Source: Slackia equolifaciens
Lineage (GTDB): Bacteria; Actinomycetota; Coriobacteriia; Coriobacteriales; Eggerthellaceae
Direction: 5' to 3'
DNA length: 64,000 bases
Assembly (NCBI RefSeq): GCF_003725995.1
Contig: NZ_QIBX01000015.1
Location: forward strand, 1 to 64,000
Shown: one piece after another, positions 54,001 to 61,536 of the stretch
Position numbering within the stretch: the first letter of the stretch is position 1
How the letters are laid out: every line of letters starts with the position of its first letter
Made by a program: the position numbers and the translations under genes
The notes under the pieces: model-generated
The model's input: only the letters and a program-made list of their open reading frames with translations
Databases searched by the model: none
Told to the model about the DNA's origin: nothing

Positions 54001-57000
54001 ACCGTAATGGTGGGATTGGTGGGCAGTGGAGCGTTCGGCGTTGTCCGGCTTGCGCTGATGGTGAACGAGAAGCTGTCGCCCTGCTCGAAGTCGCGATTAG
54101 CGATGGTCTTGGTGAGAGTGATACCAAGATCAGCCGGAGTCTGGTCGATAGCCGTCACGCTGTAGTTGTTGGTGAAAGCGATGCTCGCGTCTTCTGTGCC
54201 GACGGTACCCGAAACGCTGTGCTGGGTATTGTCGAACGCACCGGCCGTCGTGGGGTCAACCGTTGCGGCAGTGTTGGTGAAGCCAGCGGCGGGCGTTTCA
54301 ACCACCGTATATTGAGCGTTGGTCATGTTCGGGAATTCGATGGACTGACCAGCAGTCAGCGTGAAGGTGGCCGTTCCGTTTTCGCCGAACGCGATCTTCT
54401 CAGTGGAGGTGGCAGGGTCAGCCCCCGGCGTGGTCTTCACGACATTCACCGTCTGGCCAGCCTTAGCCTGCGCGGTAATGGTGAAGTTGAAGGTTGCGGC
54501 AGGAGGCGTGAGGCCCGCATCTGCGGTGACGTTCTTGGAGATGGTCAGCGACGCGGGCAGGGGCAGCGTCAGCTTGCCGTTGTTGCCCTCGTACTGCGTA
54601 ACCTTGCCGTCTGCCATCTGCGACTGCAGACGCTGCGCGGCGGTGCCGGTGGCGTTATCCGTTTTCACCTGGGCGAAGTCATTCAGACGATCGAAGCGCG
54701 GCGTGCCAGCATTGAGCGTCCAAACGCTTTCACCGTTATCGCCGATTGCAACTTCCTTCACATGGTCGATAATCTGAGAGCCAGTCAACGCCACTGTGTC
54801 GTATTCGACATTACTGCCTACATAGTATTCAATTTGATAGTAGTAAGTAGCATTTGGATTGACCTCGTTATTCTCCAAGTGACCTTCAACCCAATGCCCG
54901 GGATCCCCCCAACCTGTTCCCGGCTGCCAATAACCGTCAACCCAGGTAGCCGCCATTGCAGGATTCGTGCACTGCGGGTCGGTATACAGCGTGGTGTCCT
55001 GTGTTACGAAATAGAACGGGTTCGTGGTAGCAGGCGTAAAGGTGGTGGTGGCATCACCCATAGTGGCGCCGTCGCTGTTCATGTTTTTTCCGCTGAACGC
55101 GTTGCTGTAGAACGCCACCTGGTTGTTCTCGCCAGTGTGGGAGGTTACGTAGTCTTGGCTCACACCGCCCTCACCAATGATGAGGTTGTTGTTGGCGTCG
55201 ACGGTACCTTCCTTCATGCCAACCTCATACACAACGCGCAGAGGCATTGCGTTGTTGTCTTCATTACTGGTTACGTTACCGTCAGAGTCAAGATCCACCG
55301 TGTTCACACGCAGCGGAATGGCAGCTGCAGGAACATCGATTGAAATGGTCTGCGTGCCATCATCGTTGTTGGTCACCTTGACATTGATATCAGATGCATC
55401 GAGATCCCCATAGATGGGACTATTGCTAACAGCACCGGAGAAGTGGTAGATAAACCCGTCCTCAACTTCTTCGGCTGGGTATTCCACATCAAAGCGCTGA
55501 CCGCCGTAGAGAATGACAGGCACGTTATTCACCTGCATGTACTCGCCGATGGTGTCGGTGTAGTTCAGCCAGCCAGATTCCACGGGGTCGTTGCCCTCGA
55601 TCTTGGTGGGATATTGAGGAGTCGAGGTTGCAATATCGCTCACGATATCACTGAACGCGGAGCCTATTTCAGATGCATCCTGCGCATCAATATAATCGTC
55701 GTTGTACTGCAGGGACGTAATGTCAGCAATACCACCGCTAGGATGATTCATGGTGTAATACTCATAGTTGCCCCGCCAATCCTCATTGACAGGAACCTGC
55801 ACGCTCTGTCCGCTGTTGTAGGTATTCCAAGCGTTACGGATGCTATTCGCCATGGTGTTGTTGTTATCCCAGCGCCCAGAAGGATCGAGTGTCATGTAAG
55901 CGAGATTACGTTCGTTCTGGCCGCCAATACTGGTAATGCCCATACCCACGGTATATACGCGCGCAGCATAATCCGACCCGGCTTCGACGCCGTAGTTATC
56001 ATTGATGGCCTGCTTCATGGCTGAAGCGGTAGCCATCGCCAGCATGCCATTTCCGTAATATGCGTCACCGCCAGGACCCTGCGTCCCCGAATTGGACGGA
56101 TTCCACCAGGACGAGCTGCTAAGAGAGTAAGTGGGATTACCGTCGGAAAGAAGGACCACTGCCGGAACGCGTGAAACCTCCTGTCCGCCCACATTAGCCG
56201 TCGTCTGATCCTCGGTTGCCAGGATATTCATGCCTTCATAAACGCCTAGCTGAATATTGGTACCGCGGCCATTGGACGAATCCTGATCGACGCGATTGCT
56301 GTAGCCGTTTACCGTGGTTGAGAAGGAGCTGTCATTTTGTCCCACGGAATTGATCTGAACATACGTCGGATCGCCCCACGATGATGCGTTGGACGTGTAG
56401 TGTCCAAGAGGCAACAGCACATCTGCCTCGGTGCCATAAAGCACCACAGCAACACGACTTTCGGAGTTACCCTGCATGAGCGTATGGATAGATTCATTTA
56501 CTGCATCAAAGGTGTCTCCGAGTGAGTCGCTGTTATACATCGAGGTAGAGTTATCAATGATAAATACGACATCCACCGGTACTGATGCTTTGCCCGTGAT
56601 GGACGTTGAGGTTGCAAGGGCGGAATAAGTTACAAGGAACTCGCCGTTCTCGGAAAGCTGAATGGTGTTCTCCCCGGCATCGCCGGTGAAGCTCACAGGA
56701 CCCGCCGTGACCGTCTTGTCGGTCCACACGCGGCCGTCATAACGGGTGGAGTTTTCCCCTGCGAGCATGTCGGAGTACGTGTTGCGCGTATCGGGATCAA
56801 CCTCGCGGGCGTTGGGTGCTGCGATCGACATCGTGATAATGTCGCCCGAAAGCGCATCGAGCGCAGGCTGATACGCGTCTTCCATAACCGAAGTTACACG
56901 CGCGCCGAATGCATTCGCGCTCGATTGCGTGTCGTCTGCGTACGCAGGTGACGTAGAGCTAAGGACGAGGACCAGTGCTGCTACAACAAGCAGAACCCCC

Positions 57001-57029
57001 CCCCAAGCCTTTCTTATCGTGGTGCCCAT
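45096..57029 (-). CDS. Giant surface protein: vWA domain, about 18 Spy0128-type repeats, sortase signal
   Basis: 3,977 residues. A signal peptide ends AYA/DD (about residue 33). A von Willebrand A domain follows, with the MIDAS start DVVFIIDNSTSM. After a linker come about 18 repeats of roughly 110-130 residues of the Spy0128/FctA pilin type: each begins with a KxLxGR strand, contains F-x-F and a Y-x-Y-x-I/V-x-E signature, and ends F-T-N-T-Y. In such domains Lys, Asn and Glu form stabilising isopeptide bonds. In the middle are two DUF11-like domains (around GDTLEYTIHWVND and GDRITYTIEYANT) and one Cna_B-like domain. The C-terminus is a Pro/Glu wall spacer, FAQTND, a hydrophobic helix and RTRRR, a sorting signal with an unusual motif. 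ATG 57029 has AGAGGAG upstream; an ATG 30 bp earlier is weaker. Probably an adhesin or stalk; binding partner unknown. Confidence 0.93.
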   Translation of the reverse strand: MGTTIRKAWGGVLLVVAALVLVLSSTSPAYADDTQSSANAFGARVTSVMEDAYQPALDALSGDIITMSIAAPNAREVDPDTRNTYSDMLAGENSTRYDGRVWTDKTVTAGPVSFTGDAGENTIQLSENGEFLVTYSALATSTSITGKASVPVDVVFIIDNSTSMYNSDSLGDTFDAVNESIHTLMQGNSESRVAVVLYGTEADVLLPLGHYTSNASSWGDPTYVQINSVGQNDSSFSTTVNGYSNRVDQDSSNGRGTNIQLGVYEGMNILATEDQTTANVGGQEVSRVPAVVLLSDGNPTYSLSSSSWWNPSNSGTQGPGGDAYYGNGMLAMATASAMKQAINDNYGVEAGSDYAARVYTVGMGITSIGGQNERNLAYMTLDPSGRWDNNNTMANSIRNAWNTYNSGQSVQVPVNEDWRGNYEYYTMNHPSGGIADITSLQYNDDYIDAQDASEIGSAFSDIVSDIATSTPQYPTKIEGNDPVESGWLNYTDTIGEYMQVNNVPVILYGGQRFDVEYPAEEVEDGFIYHFSGAVSNSPIYGDLDASDINVKVTNNDDGTQTISIDVPAAAIPLRVNTVDLDSDGNVTSNEDNNAMPLRVVYEVGMKEGTVDANNNLIIGEGGVSQDYVTSHTGENNQVAFYSNAFSGKNMNSDGATMGDATTTFTPATTNPFYFVTQDTTLYTDPQCTNPAMAATWVDGYWQPGTGWGDPGHWVEGHLENNEVNPNATYYYQIEYYVGSNVEYDTVALTGSQIIDHVKEVAIGDNGESVWTLNAGTPRFDRLNDFAQVKTDNATGTAAQRLQSQMADGKVTQYEGNNGKLTLPLPASLTISKNVTADAGLTPPAATFNFTITAQAKAGQTVNVVKTTPGADPATSTEKIAFGENGTATFTLTAGQSIEFPNMTNAQYTVVETPAAGFTNTAATVDPTTAGAFDNTQHSVSGTVGTEDASIAFTNNYSVTAIDQTPADLGITLTKTIANRDFEQGDSFSFTISASRTTPNAPLPTNPTITVKPTEGTSVNAAFTNDNAFHFTLPSGPDGFHYIIRENATTSHGVSIDNAVYRLIVPVNDNRKGALEVGDTTLEKWDSQSNTWVAVDSKVATFNNTYSATEDVIALAGTKVLSGRTMTATDNFTFTVEADGSRELNSTGEFTEDADQPMPTPATAVATQAGTITFGDMTFDENDINKEYRYVITENMPEGVQDADNNPDNGFQHNGITYDLAQKVVIVKVASEQGTDGDVVRATVCDENGTPITSGSDFTVNNEYHATGELDGSTNLQVSKTLSGRAWGEDETFTFQLVGHDGAPMPATVTGSSTTTTVSKNQPTTAFGNIVFDEEDLSDGQGGYLISKKFSYTISELGASVDGLTISKATYDVEVTVTNNGNGTLDVSSVMTKTVDDEGAELNPVETVDTNVAAFINTYTSTFDGSGVSLDGTKVLTNTKWPTGTELKQGAFQFRVEAQDGAPSPTKGSTSPIRNVNNHTGEQTETSGEFKAPIYSLLLQVQIAQSDMVNEGSPVDTKDFQYIITEYNQLSVGYTYDESQYRVTITATDDQQGKITAAISKIEKRASEDAEWSEVWTPAAGTNANDAIVFNNSYTPSDATLTSAELGLTKQLTGNRSKALAANEFTFTMSVTAADGSDVDSVTLPNPATVGNAADDTAENGVYSGAIDFGNIVFTKAGTFTIHVKENMPDDATENGDGTWTYNGVTGNSADHTFTYKVEDKGGRLVATLDSAQSSGGATFTNEYAATGSQSFDGEKNITGREFEEGDTFTFQVKGTATTLDGAGTIEAPKPSGVSEDNWQLTINPTSGDTATLGFGTVTFTQPGVYTYTFSEYEGELGGMTYDTGDRTVVFTVTDNGTGTLNVGVTDGNLTNATTWTNRYQPQGEESYATTGLNGTKTFTGRDMLADEKFEFVLEPATDDADSTGQRVPTSQLVTIGGIGIENTTAEVSGLKNADGSDTRSFDFGNITVKPIANTFDGTGTFKFYVHEVVPDGVTDQTPIANGITYDMHVGTLTLVVTDTDADGKHTGELTIAAQFEDGAFAFVNNYEATEVEFDTSTQLKFQKVLDGRDWMSTDSFRFQVTAAQGTPMPDGGEQVSGSNARIVTLISDAVDGTPVNFNLGTIRYAFADMAQGATVDAQTGVRTKTFTYNVAELNTPNIVGVDYSAANFRVEVTVTDDNTGALKVTDVKVIQTQNDDNTMTPDQEIELASGAAATFTNYYHADMAPYGFTGVKVYNDTTEGGKPLTNGMFTFELRPTGANAATAPMPATGTEGTGENRVCTTTNSGGTFTFNNIEFTQEHDGETFTYEIREQGTDGNGMNFDETVYTATVRVTTDTSTGVAQIKPEVTIETLPESGQMTFTNTYEPTPATLEGADALHGTKTVDGRNILDGETFDCVLIPINDAAQQAVNNGWISIEGGWSNTSTSTASTPEGNGNSNTADFAFGTMTFNHVTDGDGYQFAIIEVLPEDVSPYDPVKDGLTYDRHQTNVTITVTDNGHGALEAKAKYDNSASTDAEDADEITKAAFTNVYAATGSVTGSDVFDVSKTFTGRENNEWTANDVFTFEMVGSEGAPMPEGSDGQTKTITVSSDQLNGEGVGINNFGDIAYGNADRGNTYTYTIREVAGNVYGVTYSQAEYQVTVAVNDNTTPNGQLSIETSMTQVKNDQGNETDNSADIAAFTNTYKVDEDSKDVSRVDGDVTTNVNGQLVGVGDTLEYTIHWVNDAVDEHGVAQAATVTVTDNVPEGLTVDANSISNGGALSQDGRTITWTVEADAAEQGDVTYQATVDDSAVQGGQLTNTATVQVGDNDPHQSVEATVEVPQKSGENNNQRPDGSIQVGDRITYTIEYANTTDQAADITITDVVPTGVTVDRETIDNGGVFDQQTNTITWTIAGVEPGLGSTVSFVGVVNESAVLEDEIDNQATIQVGENGPVIKTNTVPGTVNKGDLVISKTIELTDGQGTQIDAAKEFEFTIKVADASGNALNGTYNLDHADDTKDGTIAFANGEATLTLKHDGSATIAGLPEGAQVTVTETAAAGYTPVDGAEKTATIAAGDTPASIEFVNTYSVSEVEGVPADFDFTKVFAGHAWTDAYSFQFKLTSVDNAPMPEADEANGVTIDENGNAIKTVTGPQDSGEATFDFGAITYSQPGEYHYTVSEVPGENPGIDWSGNEAQVTVTVTDNGNGTLSAAASIDNSTFTNTYKTGEVPFDTAAGLQIVKNMTGRAIAAGDFTFTMTGKDDASVVRLNNGQPLEFSTTGAELGNAGDSNVASEVIPALTGLIFTQKDVGNTYTYTVAEEKPTQNPSDGVTYDDSSYEVQFVVTEDGEGTLLVETFVDGVSQGVTQGAIATNALPARLVFNNSYDAGSTTVGAKGDATIEGTKTLANDDIANYNFTFTVTGENGARVTTGSNNGTETITFGDIVYTTQNLNAAVTAGGSSEVGKASKVENADGTTVYTFKYTVSEDAPSADSGVAANSAPQGVTVTVTDNGTGQLFAAVSYDEGDALAFKNTYGGDASFELGIAGNKVIASADGLSKPELKGSEYEFTIVGNKAEDGTPAPMPEVTMVTNGASGIVNFGPIEYTMENVFGTDDTTLDVDATSDEGVETLAAGRFKVFTYTISESGTLPGVTNEQGTKTVEVTVTDLGAGKIEAQVTSKKTASGTDFTFTNTYNVTPEDSSLTGEGGFSITKKLTANTGRTLDNGEFKFVLTDVATDNVVARATNTAAGVVEFPAITFDKPGAYKYELSEVPGNAAGVNYDGDKYNVTANVKDMGDGTLAVEWAIEGVDAGGSVAFENTYEADPSSITFGALKTLAGRDMVEGEFTFELTDPEGNAVTATNTATGSVVFPTVEFTEEGTYKYTVSEVLPADDDAATEGIQKDGVTYDEKVWTATVTVVDNPETGVLEATVNYGNGTKLAEFHNTYVEPEEPVVPEEPADEPDEPKFAQTNDSTPWMLIAGIAVVAAALVAVGAFGLLRTRRR

Positions 57030-57454
57030 ACTGCTCTTCTCCTCTGTTCCGGCTACCATATATGCTTACCGTTCCTTAACGACTTACTAAACAGGGCATA
57101 GGTATCCCTTGGTGCCTATAGATAAGTTATTAGTCTAAAGCTTTACTCTCTTTAAGTGAACCTTAATTAGAGTATTTTTAAGCCAATCGATAAGCGGCAT
57201 GGCGCGCGCAGCTCAGCGGTAGGCGGTTGTTTTGGCTGTTCAAGATGACATTAAAAAGAGTTTTTTGCGTCAGAATGACGTTCAATGCAATTTCTTGCCA
57301 ATTTGAAATGACTGTCCTTCGGGCAGTTTAAAGAACAACCGTTTAACTGTTTATCCGTAAATAGATTGCCTCGTAGAGGCTTGCTCCGTTCTTGGCTTTC
57401 TTATAAGCCTCGTAGGAATCGTCTATCGATTTGGAAGAAGCGGAAGATGTCGAG
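57030..57454. other. Long upstream region of the giant gene
   Basis: About 425 bp, AT-richer than the average. It includes a hairpin with a TTCG tetraloop (ACTGTCC-TTCG-GGCAGT, about 57311-57329) and a CGTCA-TTC-TGACG hairpin (about 57268-57281). No gene with a start and ribosome site. The promoter of the giant gene probably lies here, but no single candidate stands out. Confidence 0.45.
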
Positions 57455-57563
57455 TAGAAAAAGAGAAGAGCGGCATGAATAGCGCCGCTCCCAACAAGTA
57501 ATCGGCGTCACCCGCAGTCACCTAGTTTAGTTTAGGACGCTCAACTAGGCGGGCTTCGCTGAC
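57455..57563 (-). ncRNA. Candidate small RNA of about 109 nt
   Basis: A TATAAT box (57570-57575, minus strand) is followed by a stretch that ends in a hairpin GAGCGGC-loop-GCCGCTC and TTCTCTTTTT (57455-57492). Inside, CCTAGTT and AACTAGG pair, and CCCGCC faces GCGGG, giving a stacked structure. No reading frame with a start is present. It does not match tmRNA, RNase P, SRP or common riboswitch consensus by eye. It could also act as a leader attenuator for the giant gene downstream. Confidence 0.5.
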
Positions 57564-57621
57564 GGCTCCATTATAGCATCGTCTTCGCTACCGCCCATTT
57601 CTCCATAGGAAACAATCGTAA

Positions 57622-57646
57622 AGAACCCCGCCGAAACGGGGTTCTT
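57622..57646. terminator. Bidirectional terminator-like hairpin
   Basis: AAGAACCCCG and CGGGGTTCTT form a perfect 10-bp stem with a 6-nt loop. It lies between the DUF5679 terminator and the small-RNA promoter and would isolate the latter. Confidence 0.65.
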
Positions 57647-57682
57647 GCCTGCTATTGATTCATCGGTTTTTTTTCGAATGAT

Positions 57683-57723
57683 AAAAAGAAAGCCTCCCAT
57701 TCCTTACGGAGGAATGGGAGGCT
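57683..57723 (-). terminator. Terminator of the DUF5679 gene
   Basis: GCCTCCCATTCCT and AGGAATGGGAGGC form a 13-bp stem followed by TTTCTTTTTA on the minus strand, 40 bp beyond the stop. Confidence 0.9.
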
Positions 57724-57762
57724 GTTCGGATCATGAGTTTCGTGATGGCCTTGGAACCGAAG

Positions 57763-57912
57763 CTACTTCGTGGAGCCAATGCGGCACATGGTGGTTCCGC
57801 AGTCAGGGCACTTCCCCTTGGTGATGGGCTTGCCGTTCTTCGTGACGCTCTCAACGGGGTCCTGCATGACCTTCTTCGCCTTGCACTTCACGCAATACGC
57901 CTCGATAGCCAT
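57763..57912 (-). CDS. DUF5679 small zinc-ribbon protein
   Basis: 49 residues, too short for most length filters. It starts MAIEAYCVKCKAKKVM and ends GKCPDCGTTMCRIGSTK. Two CxxC pairs (CVKC and CPDC) make a zinc ribbon, and the spacing with KNGKPITKG between them matches DUF5679 proteins. These occur widely in actinobacteria and Chloroflexi with unknown role, possibly in ribosome or RNA binding. GGAGG is 5 bp before ATG 57912. Monocistronic, with a strong terminator. Confidence 0.85.
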   Translation of the reverse strand: MAIEAYCVKCKAKKVMQDPVESVTKNGKPITKGKCPDCGTTMCRIGSTK

Positions 57913-58064
57913 TCTTACCTCCAATGTCATACGGGGCATCGCCCCATTTCACCGGCAGCGTACGCCGTTTACCAACGCGACAATGATACCTTATTACGCC
58001 CCCTCCCCCTATGGAATTTGCGTTGAGGGCATAAAGCACGTAGAGATGCCACGCACATGCGGCC

Positions 58065-58096
58065 AAAAAAACAGCTGCGCCGACATGTGCCGACGC
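58065..58096 (-). terminator. Terminator of the M28-like gene unit
   Basis: On the minus strand CTGCGTCGGCA pairs with TGTCGGCGCAG (two G-U or mismatched positions) and is followed by TGT7. About 26 bp after the stop. Confidence 0.75.
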
Positions 58097-58122
58097 AGCA
58101 TAACAACAACGTTGGAACGGTG

Positions 58123-61100
58123 TTAGATGTTCTTGAGCATCTCTACCACGAAATCGGCGGCTCGGGTGAGGGATTGCTCATCGATGTTTTCGATCACATC
58201 GTCGGCCTCGCCCATAAGCGCGGGCTTGTTGCCATCCATGCCGGCAATGGTGACGGCCTGCGCGCGGTGCTTCATCGCGTAGCTCGCGGGGCTTTCGCGC
58301 CAATCCACCGTGGCACCGCCAAGGTCGACGCCCGATGCCTGAATGGCTTTGCGGATGAAACGCTTCATGCGGGGCGAACATCCCATCTGCTTGAACGAGC
58401 CCTCCCGCTCCAGGTAGCACAGGTCGCCCGCTCCAAGCGATTCAAGGTTGATGATCAGAGCGCCGCGCATATCGGACGCATGGTCGGCCAAGAACGCCTT
58501 GATGCCGCCTTGCTCGGCAAGCTCAGAACCCAACGCCACGAACCACACCTCGGTGTTTATATCGCCCGACGCGAAGGAATAAATCTGCTGCATATCGTCA
58601 AAATCGGCATGGGGGACCGGTGCCACGCCCTCGTCCTTGGCAACCTTGCTGGCTGCCATGGCCGCAACCGCCGCGAACTCATCGGCGGAAACAGAGGGAC
58701 CGGCGTCCATGGCGCGACGGCTTTCTTCGTGAAGCTGAGCATCATGGGCGGGTTCATCCGCAGGTTCGCCGCCACGACCCATACGCGCACGAATGCTGCT
58801 GAACGCGCCTCCGTTCCAATCGTCCTCTTCGTCGCGGAAGCTTTCCCAGCCGCCGCGGGCCTTGCCCACCGAGCGCGCGTCGAAATTCTCATCCACGCCC
58901 AGCCAGTCGTGGGTGCTCTCTTCATCCTTCTTGTTCTTGCGGTGGAACTTGCCAAAGAACTTGCCTATGCGCGACTGAGGCATTTCCACATACCCCGGGC
59001 CGGCAAAGGCGCCCGTCTCGGTAAATTCAGCGTCGAATGACGAATCGTCCGCGTCATCCACATAGATATCCTCGGGATCAAGTCCATCGACCAGCTCGTC
59101 ACCCACGGGCTTGGAGCCTATGGCCTCCACGGCGGCAAAGCTGCCGGTGAGACTCACACTCTGGGGCTTATCCTGCACCGCAGGCATGCCAACGGTCGCA
59201 TCGGCATCGGGGCCCTCGATGGAAGGCAGCGTGGTGGCGAGCAAAGATTTCGCGGCATCTTGCCCATGCGCATCCGCCACGTTCGCCAAAGGCGCGCGCT
59301 GACGGAACTCCTCGAACGATACGGACTTGAGCTCCGGCGCCGAGATAGGAGGCAGCGTGATCTGAGGCAGATTAACCACGGGGATATTCGCCTTGAGAAC
59401 GCGCCCTTGGTCAGCAGCAGGAGCAGCGACGACGGCGCCAGACTGAGGCGCAGCCTGATTGATGGGCGAGGGCTGCTCAACGGGTGCAGCCATCTGATCC
59501 GCCGCGAGCGGCGTTCCATACGCAGCATCAACCTGCGCGGGGATGGGCGCCTGCTCAAAACCTGTAGGCGAAGATGCCTCGGCGGCGTCCATGGTGGCAG
59601 CTTGCTCGATGCCCTCGGCCGAAACGGTCACGCGATTCTTTTGCGCACGGTCACGCATGACATCCGAACGATCGACTGGCGGCGTGTAGTACATCATCTG
59701 CGGCAGACGCGTGGTTGCAGCGCCCGAGATTGCCGGAGGCACCTCCTCGGACGTGGCCTGCTGGGGCTGCTGTGCTTGCTGAGTCTGCTCGTCTGCCGTC
59801 GAAACGCCCGCCTGCGCCGCGGCGCGCAGGGCGCCCAAGTCGAGCTTGCCCTGCTGGCCCAATGCGGGCATGGCGGTGGTTGCCCCGGCGTTCGCTGCGG
59901 CCATAGGGGCAGGGGCATCGTTGGCTGCGGCGACAGAATCTGCGGGTGCGGAAACAGCGGCAGCCTGGGCCATCACTGCGACATCCGTAGCGGTTTCACG
60001 GGAAACATTGCCTTCAACCTGGGAGGATTCCATATTGGAAGGATGCAGCTGCGCATCGTGAGCCCTCTCAATGTGAGCCTCGGGCTCTTCTGCGGGAGAA
60101 GATTCCTGGCTATCCGACGGGAAGTCGGCATAGCGGGAACGATACTGGGCAGCCTCCTCGTGCTCGCCAGATTGCTCTGCCTTGATGCGGGCTTTTTCGG
60201 TGGCCTTCTTATACCAATCGGGCACGGTTGCCGGCTTAGAAGCTTCTGCCGCCGCAGCAGCGCGAGCAGCTTCGGCCTCTTCGGCGGCACGCTGTTCTTC
60301 AGCCTCGCGCGCGGCGGCCTCCTGCGCTGCGCGCTCAATTGCCGCAGCCTCTTCGGCGGCACGCTGCTCGGCCTGCTCGTGGAGCGCGGCAGCCTTCGCG
60401 GCCGCCTCGGCCAGCGTGCCGGCGGGCGCGCTCGTTAGCGCGGTACGCGTTTCCTGGCGCGCCTTTGATACGGCGGCATCGTCAGGAGCAGAGATAGGCG
60501 CATCTTTCACCTGCACCAGGTTATCGGCGATATCGCGCACCCCATGATGCACGGCTCCACCCGTCATGGCCGCAACGGCGGCCTTCGCGGCGGAAAGCCC
60601 ATCGGACGCATCGGATTCGTAGCTGATGGTCGCACCTTCGGGCACCACACCAGCCTCGCGCGCCGCATGCTCGTCATGCATGACGCCGGAAGCGATGGGC
60701 GAAGAGCTTACCTCTCCCGTGCCAAGGCGGCGGGCCACCTCAAGCATAACGGCCACGCCAGCGGCATTGGAGTTGGCCGCCTCGTTGTAATCGGAAACCT
60801 TCTCCATGATATAGAACACCACAGGAATAAGCACGATAACGGCCAAAATAGCCTTGATTACGATGATGGCGATGGCTCCGGCACCCTGAACGTTGCTAAA
60901 CGCAATCGCCGTAATAAGGATGAACACAGGAATGAGCACGCTCGCCGCCAGCACGGCAATGTCGAGCACGCGGCGGATGGCTACGAGCGGGCGCGCCAGA
61001 TCGCGCCTCAGTTTGCCGCTGTCGTAATGAGCAACCAGAATCACCTTGCGTCGGCGGGCGCCGGCGCTATCGGGATCGCGCACAGGCTCGTATTTGCCCA

Positions 61101-61449
61101 CGACGTTTTGACTGATGCCTTTCATGAACAGCTGCGAGATCACCGGTTTATCAAACGTTTCAAGGAACAAAACCGCGGCGGCAAGAAGCGCCACCACCGC
61201 AGAGGGGATAGCCGTGATCGGCAGCACAATAGAGAGCAGCACCGCCACGATGGCGATGGCATGGCATATCACCTTCGCAAGCCCAGGATTGTTTGAACAG
61301 GCGAAATCCTCGATGTTCGCCGAGAGATGCGCATCCTTCTGGAGGCGATCGGTAATGTAGAGCGCCGCTTGCTGCTCTTCCTCCGTACCGGAGGGGCGGG
61401 CGCCAATCTCTTGCGAGAGATACGCTATGTGGTCCATCGGTGTGCTCAT
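58123..61449 (-). CDS. M28 peptidase-like membrane protein with a very large insert
   Basis: 1,108 residues. Residues 1-255 and about 950-1108 are the two halves of an M28 (aminopeptidase) fold: AALYITDRLQ, VILVAHYDSG (metal His and Asp), NSNAAGVAVMLEVARRL, then WFVALGSELAEQGG, LIINLESLGAGDL and YAMKHRAQAVTI. Two pairs of membrane helices (about 56-95, 160-215) interrupt the first half. The about 650 residues between are disordered, rich in Ala/Glu/Gln/Pro, with a coiled stretch (EEAAAIERAAQEAAAREAEEQ). At the usual D-N-A-S-G site the sequence is N-S-N-A-A-G, and the double Glu is S-E, so zinc binding may be impaired. AAGGTG precedes ATG 61449. Possibly a pseudo-enzyme or a membrane sheddase; function not known. 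Confidence 0.75.
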   Translation of the reverse strand: MSTPMDHIAYLSQEIGARPSGTEEEQQAALYITDRLQKDAHLSANIEDFACSNNPGLAKVICHAIAIVAVLLSIVLPITAIPSAVVALLAAAVLFLETFDKPVISQLFMKGISQNVVGKYEPVRDPDSAGARRRKVILVAHYDSGKLRRDLARPLVAIRRVLDIAVLAASVLIPVFILITAIAFSNVQGAGAIAIIVIKAILAVIVLIPVVFYIMEKVSDYNEAANSNAAGVAVMLEVARRLGTGEVSSSPIASGVMHDEHAAREAGVVPEGATISYESDASDGLSAAKAAVAAMTGGAVHHGVRDIADNLVQVKDAPISAPDDAAVSKARQETRTALTSAPAGTLAEAAAKAAALHEQAEQRAAEEAAAIERAAQEAAAREAEEQRAAEEAEAARAAAAAEASKPATVPDWYKKATEKARIKAEQSGEHEEAAQYRSRYADFPSDSQESSPAEEPEAHIERAHDAQLHPSNMESSQVEGNVSRETATDVAVMAQAAAVSAPADSVAAANDAPAPMAAANAGATTAMPALGQQGKLDLGALRAAAQAGVSTADEQTQQAQQPQQATSEEVPPAISGAATTRLPQMMYYTPPVDRSDVMRDRAQKNRVTVSAEGIEQAATMDAAEASSPTGFEQAPIPAQVDAAYGTPLAADQMAAPVEQPSPINQAAPQSGAVVAAPAADQGRVLKANIPVVNLPQITLPPISAPELKSVSFEEFRQRAPLANVADAHGQDAAKSLLATTLPSIEGPDADATVGMPAVQDKPQSVSLTGSFAAVEAIGSKPVGDELVDGLDPEDIYVDDADDSSFDAEFTETGAFAGPGYVEMPQSRIGKFFGKFHRKNKKDEESTHDWLGVDENFDARSVGKARGGWESFRDEEDDWNGGAFSSIRARMGRGGEPADEPAHDAQLHEESRRAMDAGPSVSADEFAAVAAMAASKVAKDEGVAPVPHADFDDMQQIYSFASGDINTEVWFVALGSELAEQGGIKAFLADHASDMRGALIINLESLGAGDLCYLEREGSFKQMGCSPRMKRFIRKAIQASGVDLGGATVDWRESPASYAMKHRAQAVTIAGMDGNKPALMGEADDVIENIDEQSLTRAADFVVEMLKNI

Positions 61450-61536
61450 ATTTACACCTTATCGTTCGCAATACCTTATTCGAATACGGGCATATTCGTT
61501 CAATAGTATAGCCCATCGTGCCTCATCCGGGCGCAT

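Noticed and set aside
57355-57530. Minus-strand frame ending SIDDSYEAYKKAKNGASLYEAIYLRINS in two parts
   Set aside because: The peptide looks protein-like but the frame has no usable start codon between the preceding stop and this stretch, and it crosses the terminator-like hairpin of the candidate sRNA.
57030-57563. Known riboswitch (c-di-GMP or similar) upstream of the giant gene
   Set aside because: The conserved cores of c-di-GMP-I/II, cobalamin and other common classes were not found by eye.
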